A DNA stretch of 64,000 nucleotides, from contig SDUX01000001.1 of NCBI GenBank assembly GCA_008729055.1, positions 4,711,951 to 4,775,950 on the forward strand. The letters run 5' to 3'. The notes below the pieces were generated by a model. The model was not told where the DNA came from and made no database searches. It worked only from the letters and a program-made list of their open reading frames with translations. Origin of the DNA: Pyropia haitanensis (taxonomy: Eukaryota > Rhodophyta > Bangiophyceae > Bangiales > Bangiaceae). Positions 42,006 through 52,039 of this stretch are shown piece after piece; the first letter of the stretch is position 1, and every line of letters starts with the position of its first letter. Both the position numbers and the translations under genes were made by a program.

Positions 42006-44815
42006 TCAGACCCCGCTAGCCGGAGGCGGGTCGCCGTCTGGCTTGTCGGTGGCGCGTGTGTTCGGAGGCGGCATGACGCTGGCAGCGTTGGGTGGCTCCC
42101 CGCCAGCGGTGCTCGCGCCCTCCCGACGCTCTCGGTCCCGCAAAAGGGTCTCGAGCATGGCGCCGTGCGTCGCCGCCATGCGCGTGCTCTGCTCCAGCAG
42201 CGCCACCAGACGAAGCAGTGTCTCCCCACCGCCAAGCAAGCCACCCATGGCCAAAGGGTTGGCCATAGGGGCAGCGGGTACGGCCAGGGCCGCCAACGGG
42301 AGAGGGGTCGTCGACGGGACGGGGTTGTTGGGAAGCGGAAACACAGGCATCGTCGCAGGCCCTGGTGTCGATGAGGCGCACGTCCGTGGCGACGCCCTTC
42401 TCCCGCAGCCAGCCTCCCCGCCCGCTCGCACCCCCCCCTTCCTTCTGGCTGCCTGCTCATCCGCCAGTTGCTCCTCATCTGCAGGTCCTCTGCTCCCAGC
42501 TCCGTCTGGCAGGTCGTTATTGGCATTTTGGTAAGGATGGGTCTGATGATCTGCAGCGGCAGCATGGTCTCGTCCCCGTGGTGTCGCCTCCTCGTTGGTC
42601 TCCTCCCTGTCAGCATCTTGGTGTTGCGGGTCATTGTCGCGTGGTCTCTTCCGGTGTTGTCGTGCGCGCATCTCCGCTTGTGTGTAGCGCCGCTCCTCGT
42701 TGAGGGGGCGGGAGTGGTGGCTGCCGCCACTGCCGGCGGAAAAAAAGTCGCGCATTGTCAGCGCGTCGAGCGCTTGGTGGCGAGTGATGACCTTCAGCAG
42801 AGATCCCGGCGGCGAGCGGCACAGATTGGAGTGGTGCGTGGATTTCTGCATGTTGGTAGTGGCGGGGACAGTCAGCAGCAGCTCAGCGTCGAGGCGGCTG
42901 TACACGTGGGGAAAGGCCATGTGCCTCACCACAGGCTTGGAGGCCCAGGCTGCCCACGCCCGCACCTCCACTTTTTCGTGGCGATTCAGGTCCGCCAGCA
43001 GCGTCGCCACGTTCTCCTCCGTGCGCATGGTGCGGGGCGCGTCCTCCAGTTGCGCCCACAGATCCTTGTCCGCCCCCTCACGGTCCAATGGCAGCTTGGA
43101 GATACAGCGGCGGTAGTGCACGGCGCACTCTCTCAGGAAGGCGCGGGCGGCGTCCGTGGCGCTGGCCATCCCAGCGCGTTTGGCCAACGCCATGGCCGCC
43201 CCCTGCGCCTGTGCCGTGCAAAAGTCTAGCGTCAGGGACACCAGCTCCCGCTCCCGCAGCGTCGCGCTGGTGCGGCCTGTCACCGCCGTCCCCACCGTTG
43301 GCATCTGCTGCCCCCTTAGCGCACACTCCCTAAAAAACTCACTTAACAGCTGCTCGTACACGTCCTCGCACTCCCCAATCACAGCGGCCTTAAACACGCT
43401 CACGGTCTTGTGGAGGCGGTGCGACCAGGCCGTGATGGAAAACATGTGCCACTCTCCTTGCTCCCTTTCAGGTCTCGTGTGCGCGTCGAAGACTTTGAAG
43501 GAGAGGTCAGCGCAAAAGCTCCGGTGCAGTGCGGCCACGTCAATAATGGTGTCCAGGTGGAAGATGACGTAGCTGTAGGGGGTGTCGTGGTGCTCCCCCC
43601 CACGCCCACAAAACAGAGTCTTCCGGATGTATGACGGGCCCCCGGCGGCCGCGGCAGCGCGGGCCATAACGCCGACTTGGTCCTCCCGCAGTGGGTTGTT
43701 GGTTAGTCGGTAGTCTGCGTAGGCATGTCGGATGGCGGCGCTGCTTGGCTCCAGCTGCATGCTGTCGCGGATGCGTCGCGCCACTTCAGCGCGCGTGCTC
43801 AGCGGGTCTTGCGCAAGCAGGTGAAACACCCGGCTCCGTAGCTCCCCCTTCCGTATTGCCCGGATTCCCCGTGGGTGCGTATGGGTGCCCTCCAGGAGTA
43901 GGATCGTGTACTGCTGGAGGGATGGCCGCGTAAAAGTGTACAGCCGCAGGCCCACAGGGCAGGCTCCGTCCGGGTCGTTCCCAGCGGGCACGAGCGCAAC
44001 GTTGTCGGTGGTCAGGAGAGGGTACGTGCGCAGGCGGGCCCAGCGGGACTCCATGAAGAGGCAGGAGGCGGCCTCCCCATAGGCCGCCTCCATGCGCATC
44101 GGGTCATCGATAAGGTCCCGAGCAGCTCCACGTCGACAGTCGGTGGGACCCGCGAGAACCGGTGGCCGGGCTGGCTGTCGTACTTGGTGCAGCCCAGAAA
44201 CCATGTCCCGCTCGGCAGCTTCCTCAGTCTGATGGCCCCATCGCAGCGTTTGGGTGGTGCCGCCCCCAGGTTTCCGTAGTCTTGGGCGAGGTAGGGACAG
44301 GGCAGGTTGGCGTGTGCGCGGTAGTAGGCAATGGTGTTGCGGCGGGCGACGTAGGTGGGGGTGCGCTCCAGTTCTGCATGTTCAATGGCGGCAGACAGGA
44401 TTGGGTCGGGCTCGTCAGGCTTGGGCACAGAGTAATCAGCGTAGCGTAGCTCGGCGGGCATGTTGGGGCAGACGTTGGGCGCCGCGCAGTTGCGGCCGAG
44501 AACCTTGGTGGGCTCGGACTTGCCATAAAACACCACCGAGCTTTCCCACCCGCCGTGGCTGCCCCGCTTGGTCTTGACGGGGGCGCCCGGGGTGGTGAGT
44601 GCGGGCTCCGACAGCTTGTTTCCACCCATGCGGTCGCACAGCGAGTCGAGCAGCCCCTCTGGCGGTTTGCCGTGGGGGCGGCACAGGATGTAGGCCACCC
44701 CCCCAGGCGCGCTTGGCAGGTACGTCGGCATGTCCGCTAGATGCTTGAAGGTTGACGCAAAAGTCTTCTTGTTTAGACGGTATCCCCTGTCCGCGACGTA
44801 CTCGAATGGTTCCAT
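42006..44815 (-). pseudogene. MULE-like transposase 2, one frameshift
   Basis: This is the paralogue of MULE 1. The ATG at 44815 (MEPFEYVADRGYRLNKKTF) aligns with the MULE 1 start region. The first part runs through GGVAYILCRPHGKPPEGLLD, LPSGTWFLGCTKYDSQPGHR and the C/H-rich region. The frame is lost at the CCC at 44117-44119 (GGG on the coding strand); one extra G would restore it. The second part has CLFMESRWARL, GTHTHPRGIRAI, CADLSF (first Asp), SLTLDFC (second Asp) and CAVHYRRC (C-x2-H), and ends in TGA at 42006. There is no in-frame stop. The single lesion and intact element ends suggest recent activity or a sequence error. Confidence 0.65.
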
Positions 44816-45119
44816 GTGCGCGGGGTGGGTGTCTCGCGGAGTGGGTCCACCGGGGCGGGCGTTCGCGGCCGGGCAGTCCTTGTCCGCGGGGTATTTCTTG
44901 TATGCAGGCCAGTCGTGGTTCTTGGCGTGGTGGCGTGGGTGCCCGGGCGGGGGGTGGTCGGTGCGGCGGCGTGCCCCTCCCCCCGCCAGTGGTGCGGCAG
45001 GTTTTGGGGTGGAGGAGGAGCGGGGCGACGCGGTCAGGGCGGGAGGGCAAATGTTGGCGGCGGAAAGGCGTTCTTGGCACTCTCTTCCTTGCATGCTAGG
45101 TTCCTTGTTGAAATACCGG

Positions 45120-46130
45120 TCGTGGTCCTTGGCGTGACGGCGTGGGTGCCCGGGCGGGTGGGGGGGGGAGGGTGAGGCGGGGGAGGGCAATCTTGGCAAT
45201 GCGGTCCTTGTACACGTGGCGGTACTTTTGTGCAGCTCGGTCGTGGTCCTTGGCGTGACGACGTGGGTGCTCGGGGGCGAGGGGGGAGGAGGGTGAGGCG
45301 GGGGAGGGCAATCTTGGCAATGCGGTCCTTGTACACGTGGCGGTCCTTGTGTGCAGGTCGGTCGTGGTCCTTGGCGTGACGGCGTGGGTGCCCGGGCGGG
45401 TGGGGGGGGGAGGGTGAGGGGGGGGAGGGCAATCTTGGCAATGCGGTCCTTGTACACGTGGCGGTCCTTGTGTGCAGGTCGATCGTGGTCCTTGGCGTGA
45501 CGACGTGGGTGCTCGGGGGCGAGGGGGGAGGAGGGTGAGGCGGGGGAGGGCAATCTTGGCAATGCGGTCCTTGTACACGTGGCGGTCCTTGTGTGCAGGT
45601 CGGTCGTGGTCCTTGGCGTGACGGCGTGGGTGCCCGGGCGGGTGGGGGGGGGAGGGTGAGGGGGGGGAGGGCAATCTTGGCAATGCGGTCCTTGTACACG
45701 TGGCGGTCCTTGCGTGCAGGTCGGTCGCGGTCCTTGGCGTGACGGCGTGGGTGCTCGGGGGCGATGGGGAAGGAGGGTGAGGGGGGGGAGGGCAATCTTG
45801 GCAATGCGGTCCTTGTACACGTGGCGGTCCTTGTGTGCAGGTCGATCGTGGTCCTTGGCGTGACGACGTGGGTGCTCGGGGCGAGGGGGGAGGAGGGTGA
45901 GGCGGGGGAGGGCAATCTTGGCAATGCGGTCCTTGTACACGTGGCGGTCCTTGTGTGCAGGTCGGTCGTGGTCCTTGGCGTGACGGCGTGGGTGCCCGGG
46001 CGGGTGGGGGGGGGAGGGTGAGGGGGGGGAGGGCAATCTTGGCAATGCGGTCCTTGTACACGTGGCGGTCCTTGTGTGCAGGTCGGTCGAGGTCCTTGGC
46101 GTGACGGCGTGGGTGCTCTCGGGGGAGGGG
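45120..46130. repeat. 121-bp tandem repeat, about nine units, inside MULE 2
   Basis: CCTTGGCGTGAC starts at 45127, 45248, 45369, 45490, 45611, 45732, 45853, 45973 and 46094, a period of 121 (once 120). Each unit contains GGCAATGCGGTCCTTGTACA. Because 121 is not a multiple of 3 the reading frame rotates each unit, yet all three minus-strand frames stay open. One frame gives Lys/His/Asp-rich units (AKDHDRPAHKDRHVYKD). Confidence 0.9.
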
Positions 46131-46686
46131 GGGGGAGCGGTGGTGGGCTCCCCCCCGCCACCAGTGGTGCGGCAGGTCCAGCGGTGGAGGTGGGGAGATG
46201 CGATGCGGCCAGGGGGGGGGGGATGGGGAGGGGGACGGCGAGACGTCGGTGTGCAGCGATGCGTGGTTGCTTGGTCGGGGCGGGGGGGGGAGCAATGGCG
46301 CGTCGCCCCCCCCCTAGGAGCGGCAAGTTCAGGGGTGGAGGTGCGGCGGGCGGATGCGGGTGGGGCGGGGGAGGAGAGGTCGGGGGGGGGAGGGCGACGG
46401 CGGGTCGATGGAGGTGGAAAGGGGCGATGCGGGCAGGACGGGGGGGGAGAGGTGGGGGGGGGGAGGGGGACGGCGCGACGACGGTGGGCAGCGAGTTCCA
46501 GGAAGGCGGGCCGTATCCTGCGTGGTGGCCGCGCACCCGGGACCCACCCCGTGTGCGTCATTGCTTTAGGAGCAGTGTGCGTGGGGGGGACGGCCACAGG
46601 CGCTGCTGTGGGGTGGTTCTCGATGGCGGCCCAGCCAGATTGCGTCCTGTGGCGCTGTCGCGCAGGGTGTGCTCATCTGCCCATGG
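46131..46686. other. MULE 2 G-rich internal region
   Basis: G-rich on plus with G9-G10 runs. Minus-strand frames stay open to 46597 but are Pro/Ser-rich. I see no domain. Confidence 0.4.
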
Positions 46687-47022
46687 CCAACGATGCGGGG
46701 AACAATCGCTGCGTGCGTACGCGTGAGCGCGTGCTGCCTCAGATTCCAGGGCGTTGCGGGGGGGGAGGGCCGTTCGGGAGATATGGCGGCAGCCAGGGCC
46801 AACGATGCGGGGAACAATCGCTGCGTGCGTATGCGTGGGCGCGTGCTGCCTCAGATTCCAGGGCGTTGCGGGGGGGGAGGGCCGTTCGGGAGATATGGCG
46901 GCAGCCAGGGCCAACGATGCGGGGAACGATCGCTGCGTGCGTATGCGTGCGCTCGTGTTGCCTCAGATTCCAGGGCGTTGCGGGGAAGGAGGGGCGTTGC
47001 GGAGACATGGCGGGGCCTCCAC
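46687..47022. repeat. 112-bp tandem repeat, three units, near MULE 2 right end
   Basis: CCAACGATGCGGGGAACAAT begins at 46687, 46799 and 46911 (one change in the third). The units end in GGCGTTGCGGGG-type boxes. The subterminal location would suit transposase binding. Confidence 0.85.
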
Positions 47023-47320
47023 CACACAATGGTATCGGACTCGTGTGCCCCACTCATCGGTGCGGTTTGCTGTCGCCTCGAGTGACACTGGTGCGTGTCG
47101 CTGCACGTGTCCAGAGAGCCTCGGCACAGGCCAGCGTCTCGCTCTCGTGCCCAGCAAAAAATCTCAGTTGGATCCTTCTGGCAAAAAATCTGGTGCAGGT
47201 CTCTGTAACGTAACCTTCCTCAACGTTGCACGTGACATTCTTATCCTATCCCTTTCAATCCCTTGCAATCCCTTCCCTACCCCTGTCAATATATGCCTCC
47301 CCTAACCCGATGGTCATGTC

Positions 47321-48777
47321 TCGTTGTGTGGTGGGGAGGGTGGACGCAGAGTGGGAGTGGAGGATCGGCACAGGAATGAGGGGCGGCACTAAACAGCGGA
47401 CGGGCCTGAACTCATTGAATATGGCGAACAACCCGTCGCTCGTCCCGAGGTGCAGTCACAAAACAAGGGCCCAACGAATGCCCATTTCGGTCGTCCTTTC
47501 AGGCCAGCCCTCGTGACGGCACATCACGGGATGAGCAGGCGTTCTGCCAGCCCCTGTTGCAGAAACGCTGGTCAGGTGTGCTGTCCCACTCCTAATGCGT
47601 GGACCGCCGACAGATTAGAGCGCTGACGGCCACAATACGCACGTAACGCAGAATTTTTACCTGTGTTAGCTGCTGGCGTGACGGCAGGCCTTCCTGGCTT
47701 CTTCGGACGAGGAAAAGAGGCATCACGACCAGCCGCCGGGTGTCCAGCGTTCCGACCAAGTCAAATTACCAGGCTTGGTGGACTGAGACCGTGTGGGATA
47801 TTGCTGGGCACGCTGCATCGGCACTGGCACTGCGGGGAGGGTGCAGATGCGCCGCTCATGACGGGACCCATTTCGACCGCCGGCTCCCCCTATGACCGCG
47901 TCGCTGCCAGTGCCCCGCCCCCTTCCCCTGCCATATCCACACAGGCCCGCTGGGCCTCTGGCACCTGACGGGCGGAGCAAGACGAAGCCGTGACTGCTGC
48001 GTTCATAGGGGGCGGGCCGGGGGCGGCTGGGCCCACCCACCCCGCGACGCTCGCCTGCCCAACCCTTCTGCACCGCAGAAGCTCGGCGGGGGAGACGAGA
48101 CAGGCGCCCGGCGGCACAAGCACCGCCCCCGCTGCGGGGGAGACTGCCGCCGCCATCACCGGCGCCGCGGCGGTGGCGGCACTCCCCGCGTACATGCGGA
48201 GGCCGTCGCGTGGACCGCCGCTTCACCGCGACGGTGAGGCTGCTTCACGCGGCAGGGCTAGCAGCGGGGGAGGGTAGGGGTGGAGGCCGGCCCGCCGTGG
48301 CCCTCGGCGTGGCGGTTGGCCTCTGCGGTGTTTGCGGTGGCGGCGTCGGCCTCGTTAGAGGTGGGTGCGGCGGGCGGGATTGAGGGTGGAAGTGGGAGTT
48401 GGTGTGGTGGAGGGTGGGGGGGGGAGGGGGGGGGGACGATGGGGCACCCGCGGCTCCTGTCGACGGGGGCGTGGGGCGGGTTCTGCTTTTGCGGAGAGTG
48501 CCCTCTCTGAGGACCGCCGCAATCTTGATAGAGGTCGCGGCGGTGGCGGCGTTGCGGCAATGAGGTGGGGGAAGGGGCGAGGCGTGGGCCTGCTGGGCTC
48601 GGACTGCTAGCGCGGCCGTCGTGGCGGCCATAACGTGGGTGGCGCTGCGGGGTGGCTACTGCCGCTGCCGTCGTGAAGAGTGGTGGGGGGGCCGGCAAAC
48701 AACAGGTACAGACAATAATAACGCAACACACAGCGCAGTACAGCAAGCACTAGCCGAGACAGACGACGCTGTGGGGG
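47321..48777. other. No recognisable gene
   Basis: Open frames on both strands are Ala/Gly/Pro-rich and show no motif. G-rich tracts (48400-48440) are present. It separates MULE 2 from the reverse-transcriptase locus. Confidence 0.4.
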
Positions 48778-49161
48778 TTGTCTGTACCCCGCACCCCTAG
48801 CCCAATGGTTCCTCCCCATCTGGGGAGGCGGATGGTGGCGACCCCTCCCGGCGGCCAATCTGGCCGCCTGGGGATGGCCCCTCCGTTTGGTGTGGCCGGC
48901 CGGGTCATCCCGGCCGACCCTTCTAGAGGACGGGGTGGAGGACCCCAGATACGGGACGGGCGATATGGCCCATCCCAATATGTGACGGCCCGTGGAGGAA
49001 TGGTGACGAGAACGTTCCTTGCTGGGGGCGTTATGGACGGTCGCATGTACAAGGACCAGCTGGCTGATATGCAGCAGTCACCGCTGCTGCCGCCCAACAC
49101 CAAGTCTGTGGGGCTGGAGCTGTACTCAGACGGCACTGTCTTGTCCAAGACTGGAGGTTAG
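48778..49161 (+). CDS. Hypothetical 127-codon ORF
   Basis: A plus-strand frame whose second half reads like protein (MYKDQLADMQQSPLLPPNTK, SVGLELYSDGTVLSK). It ends in TAG at 49159, directly after GGAG|GTTAGT, a possible splice donor. I tried joining it to the reverse transcriptase at 49357, but the phases do not agree. Function unknown. Confidence 0.25.
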   Translation: MSVPRTPSPMVPPHLGRRMVATPPGGQSGRLGMAPPFGVAGRVIPADPSRGRGGGPQIRDGRYGPSQYVTARGGMVTRTFLAGGVMDGRMYKDQLADMQQSPLLPPNTKSVGLELYSDGTVLSKTGG

Positions 49162-49356
49162 TCAATGAGGGCTTGCTGTAGGGCCACACGAGGATTCTTT
49201 GGAGGGGTCCTGCAGCGGTCTGATGTAGGGCGATATGTAGTGAGCCGGTGAGAGCACGGACAGGGCCAACGTAGGATGTGTTGCAGGACATGATGCAGGC
49301 GTGCGGCAGGGCTGACTGTATCTGGTTGTGAACATCATGCAGCAGACACCTCTCAG

Positions 49357-51885
49357 GGCGAGTGCATCCGCCTGACAGGGCTTATAGAAGGGCTTGCGCG
49401 CGACGCGTTCCTGCTGCGCGCCGCCCCGCCTGGCGCATCGTGGGCGCCGCTGACGGCGTCCGGCGCCCGCACGGTGCCGCACGTGCCGTCCGCACTGCTG
49501 GAGCCGTGGCGGGCACTGGCCGCCGAGGCCCTCGACTGGGCGCGGCGGGAGCCGGCGCGGCAGGCGGCGTGGCTGTGGCTGCTGCTGCTGCTGTCGCTGC
49601 TGCTGCACGCGCCGGCCACCGCCGCGCCCGATGGCGAATCGGCGCCCGCCCTCTCGCACTCGGCGCGCGCGGCGGCGGTGCTGGGCGGCGACTTTGCCGC
49701 CGCCGTCGCCGACCGCGACGCGGGAGTGTGGCGGCTCGGCGGGCGACGTGCGCCCGTCCGCCGCGACGGCGGCCGGCCCGCACGGACGGCCACGAGCGGC
49801 GAGACGACGGCCGCCCAGCGGCGGGCGCTGCGGCTTGTGCGCGCCGGTCGTCTGGGCGCGGCTGCCCGCGCCCTGACGGCCGACCCGCCCACGCCGCAGA
49901 CGCACGACGTGTGGGCAAAGGCGCGCGCGCTCTTCCCGCCCGCGACGGCCGGCCTGGCGATGGCGGCCTCTGTCGAGGCCGCCTTCCCAGCCGAGCTGTC
50001 GCGGGCGGCGGCATTTGGCGAGGCGGGTGACGTGCCCACCGCCGTCACCCGTGCCGCCGCGGTGGACGCCATCCGGGCGGCGCCGCGCGGCTTCTCCTCC
50101 GGCCCATCCGGTCTCCGGACGGAGCACCTGTGGGCGCTGGGGAAGGAGGGGAGGGACTCGCTGGTCGGGGTGGTGCTGCTTTTGGCGGGGGACGCCGCCG
50201 TGGCGCTCGTCCCCCGAGCCGCCACGCACGCGCTGGCGGGGGCAGACCTCCTCCTGCTGGCCAAGCCTGGCGGGCCAGGGGAGGACGGTCTGCCCCGCCT
50301 CCGGCCCAGAGGGATGCCGGAGGTGCTCCGCAAGCTGGCCGCCGCCGCCCTGGCGCGCACTGTGCGCGGGGCGGCGGCGCGCCTGCTGGCGCCGACGCAG
50401 CAGGGGGTGGGGGTCTCCAGCGCGTGCGAGCGCTTGCTCCACGAGCTGGAAGCCCACACCGCCCAACACCCCGGGCATGCAGTAGTCCAGTTGGACAACC
50501 GCAACTCCTTTAACCTGGTGTCGCGCGTCGCGGCGGACGCGGTGCTGTGCCGCGCCCTCCCCCTCCTGGGCCCCTACCTTTCGTGGGCGTACGGCGGGGG
50601 GGGGCCGTGCGTGTACGGCTGGGCGGCGGACGGGGCTGGACCCCCCCCGCCGCCCGAGCCAGGCACGCGCGTCCGGCCGTGGGGGGCGACACCGGCCGGC
50701 GGCGGCGGCGGCGGCGGCAGCGCGGGGCGCATAGACGAGTCGGGCGCGCGCGGCGGGGGCGAGGGGGGAGCCGCTGACGGCGACGCGAGTTCCCGCGGGC
50801 TGGCCCAGCCGTCGGCGCGCCTGTGGCTGCGGGCCGAGCGGGGCGCCCAGTAAGGTGACCCTCTCGGCCCGCTGCTGCACGCGGCTGGCCTGTGGCTGGT
50901 GCTCGAGCGACTGCGCGTCGCGCATCCGTCCACCCTCGTGCGCTCGTTTCACGACGACGTCGTGGCGGCTGGCCCTTCTGCCGACCTCCCGCGGCTACTG
51001 GACGCCGCCGCGTCGGGCGGCAAGGAGGTGGACGCGGAGCTCCTCCTCGCCAAGAGCGTTGGCTGGTCCCCGTCGGGAGCGCCCGCGCCTACGGGGTGGG
51101 GCGCGCGGTGGGTGGCGGGGGGGGGGATCGTGCAGTTTTCTGTCCCCCTCGGGGAGGACGCGTGTGTCACTGCGGGCGTGGACCGGCTGGCGGCGGAGTA
51201 GGCGGGGCTGTGCCGTGCTATCGCGGCGCTGCCCGCCTCGGCGCTGCAAGCGCAGCTGCTGCTGCTGCGCCTGTGTGCCGGCCCTCGCCCCAACTACTGG
51301 CTGAGGGCGCTGCCACTGGTGTGGGGCGCACGGCTGGCGGGCGCCGTCGACCGCGACGCAAATTAGTCCCTGTTGGGCCTGCTGACCGACGCGGTCAGCA
51401 CGCCTACCACGCACGACGCCTTTGCGGCGCGCGCGGCGCTCCCTCCCGCCACGGGGGGGCTGAGGATCGGCGGGCGCACGCTCGTGGCGCCGGCCACCGC
51501 GCTGGCGTCGTGGGTCGACGCGCTGCGCTCGGGGCGGGCGTACTCGCCCGCCCTGGGCGCACTCGGCGACAGTCTGTTGCGGCTGCCGGCGGCGGACGAC
51601 GCGGACGCCGCGCCCGCCCCCGGCGCAGTGGCAGCGACGCGCCCGCTGCCGCCGGCGCTCCCCACCGCCGGCTGGGAGGCGCCCGACCGCGCACGGGGGG
51701 TGGCCGCCACGACCGCACCCGCCGCCCAAGCGGCGGCTGTGACGTCCCGGCCGCCGCCTGCGCCCAGCGGTGCTGGTCCGCCGCCGCCACCTGCCATCGC
51801 GCGCGCGTCGCCAGCGGGCCGCAGCCGCGCACCTGGAGGGGCACCGGCGGCGCGGCGGCGGCATCATCCAGGCGAACACAGGTAG
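49357..51885 (+). pseudogene. Non-LTR-type reverse transcriptase, three in-frame stops
   Basis: One plus-strand frame holds a reverse transcriptase. The N-terminal part has RLTGLIEGLARDAF, HVPSALLEPWR and LRLVRAGRLGAAARAL, a lead-in common in retroelement polyproteins. Then come PRGFSSGPSGLRTEHLW, LLLLAKPGG, RPRGMPEVLRKLAA, and QLDNRNSFNLVSR with the first catalytic Asp (about 50494). A Gly/Pro-rich insertion of roughly 60 residues follows. The Q-GDPLGPLLHA block is split by TAA at 50851-50853, exactly where Gln is expected. FHDD at 50947-50958 is the catalytic (F/Y)xDD box. TAG codons at 51199-51201 and 51364-51366 interrupt the thumb region (LLLLRLCAGPRPNYWLRALP). I see no endonuclease or RNase H. 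The end at 51885 also matches a splice donor (ACAG|GTAGG). Probably a dead copy. Confidence 0.65.
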
Positions 51886-52039
51886 GAATATTCGAGCGAT
51901 TTTGGAGCAAGAGTTAGTACAGAAAAAGCGACTTCCATGCGCTTCTTTTTGTGCAGTGCCCCACACCATAGAAATGTGGGCGCAGTCTCAGAATGTTCTT
52001 GTCATGTGTGACAAAATACGTTGGCTAACGATTATAATC
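51886..52039. other. Transition into AT-richer repeat array
   Basis: Base composition drops abruptly from very GC-rich to mixed after the reverse-transcriptase frame. No gene. Confidence 0.4.

Larger units (their letters stand above)
41043..47312. mobile_element. MULE 2, complete 6.3-kb element with terminal repeats and target duplication
   Basis: The left end at 41043-41070 begins CATTGGGTTAGGGGAGGCAT. The right end at 47285-47312 is its inverse with one mismatch (T/C at position 4) over 28 bp. Inside, both ends share GGGATAGGATAA-type sequence. GTCTTGTC (41035-41042) and GTCATGTC (47313-47320) flank the element directly, an 8-bp target duplication with one mismatch, as expected for Mutator-type insertion (8-11 bp). 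The element carries one transposase gene on minus, a 121-bp minisatellite upstream of it and a 112-bp triplicate near the right end. Confidence 0.8.

Noticed and set aside
45120..46130. CRISPR array
   Set aside because: Units are contiguous 121-bp repeats without unique spacers.
44012..46597. Full 861-codon frame as the MULE 2 N-terminus
   Set aside because: All three frames are open through the 121-bp repeat, so openness is not evidence of coding. The paralogue supports a start near 44815.
48778..49400. Intron joining the 48.8-kb ORF to the reverse transcriptase
   Set aside because: Donor GTTAGT and an acceptor at 49356 exist, but the phases disagree.
49162..50952. 596-codon minus-strand ORF
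   Set aside because: It is antisense to the reverse transcriptase, which has catalytic motifs in order. The minus frame is Arg/Ala/Pro-rich only.
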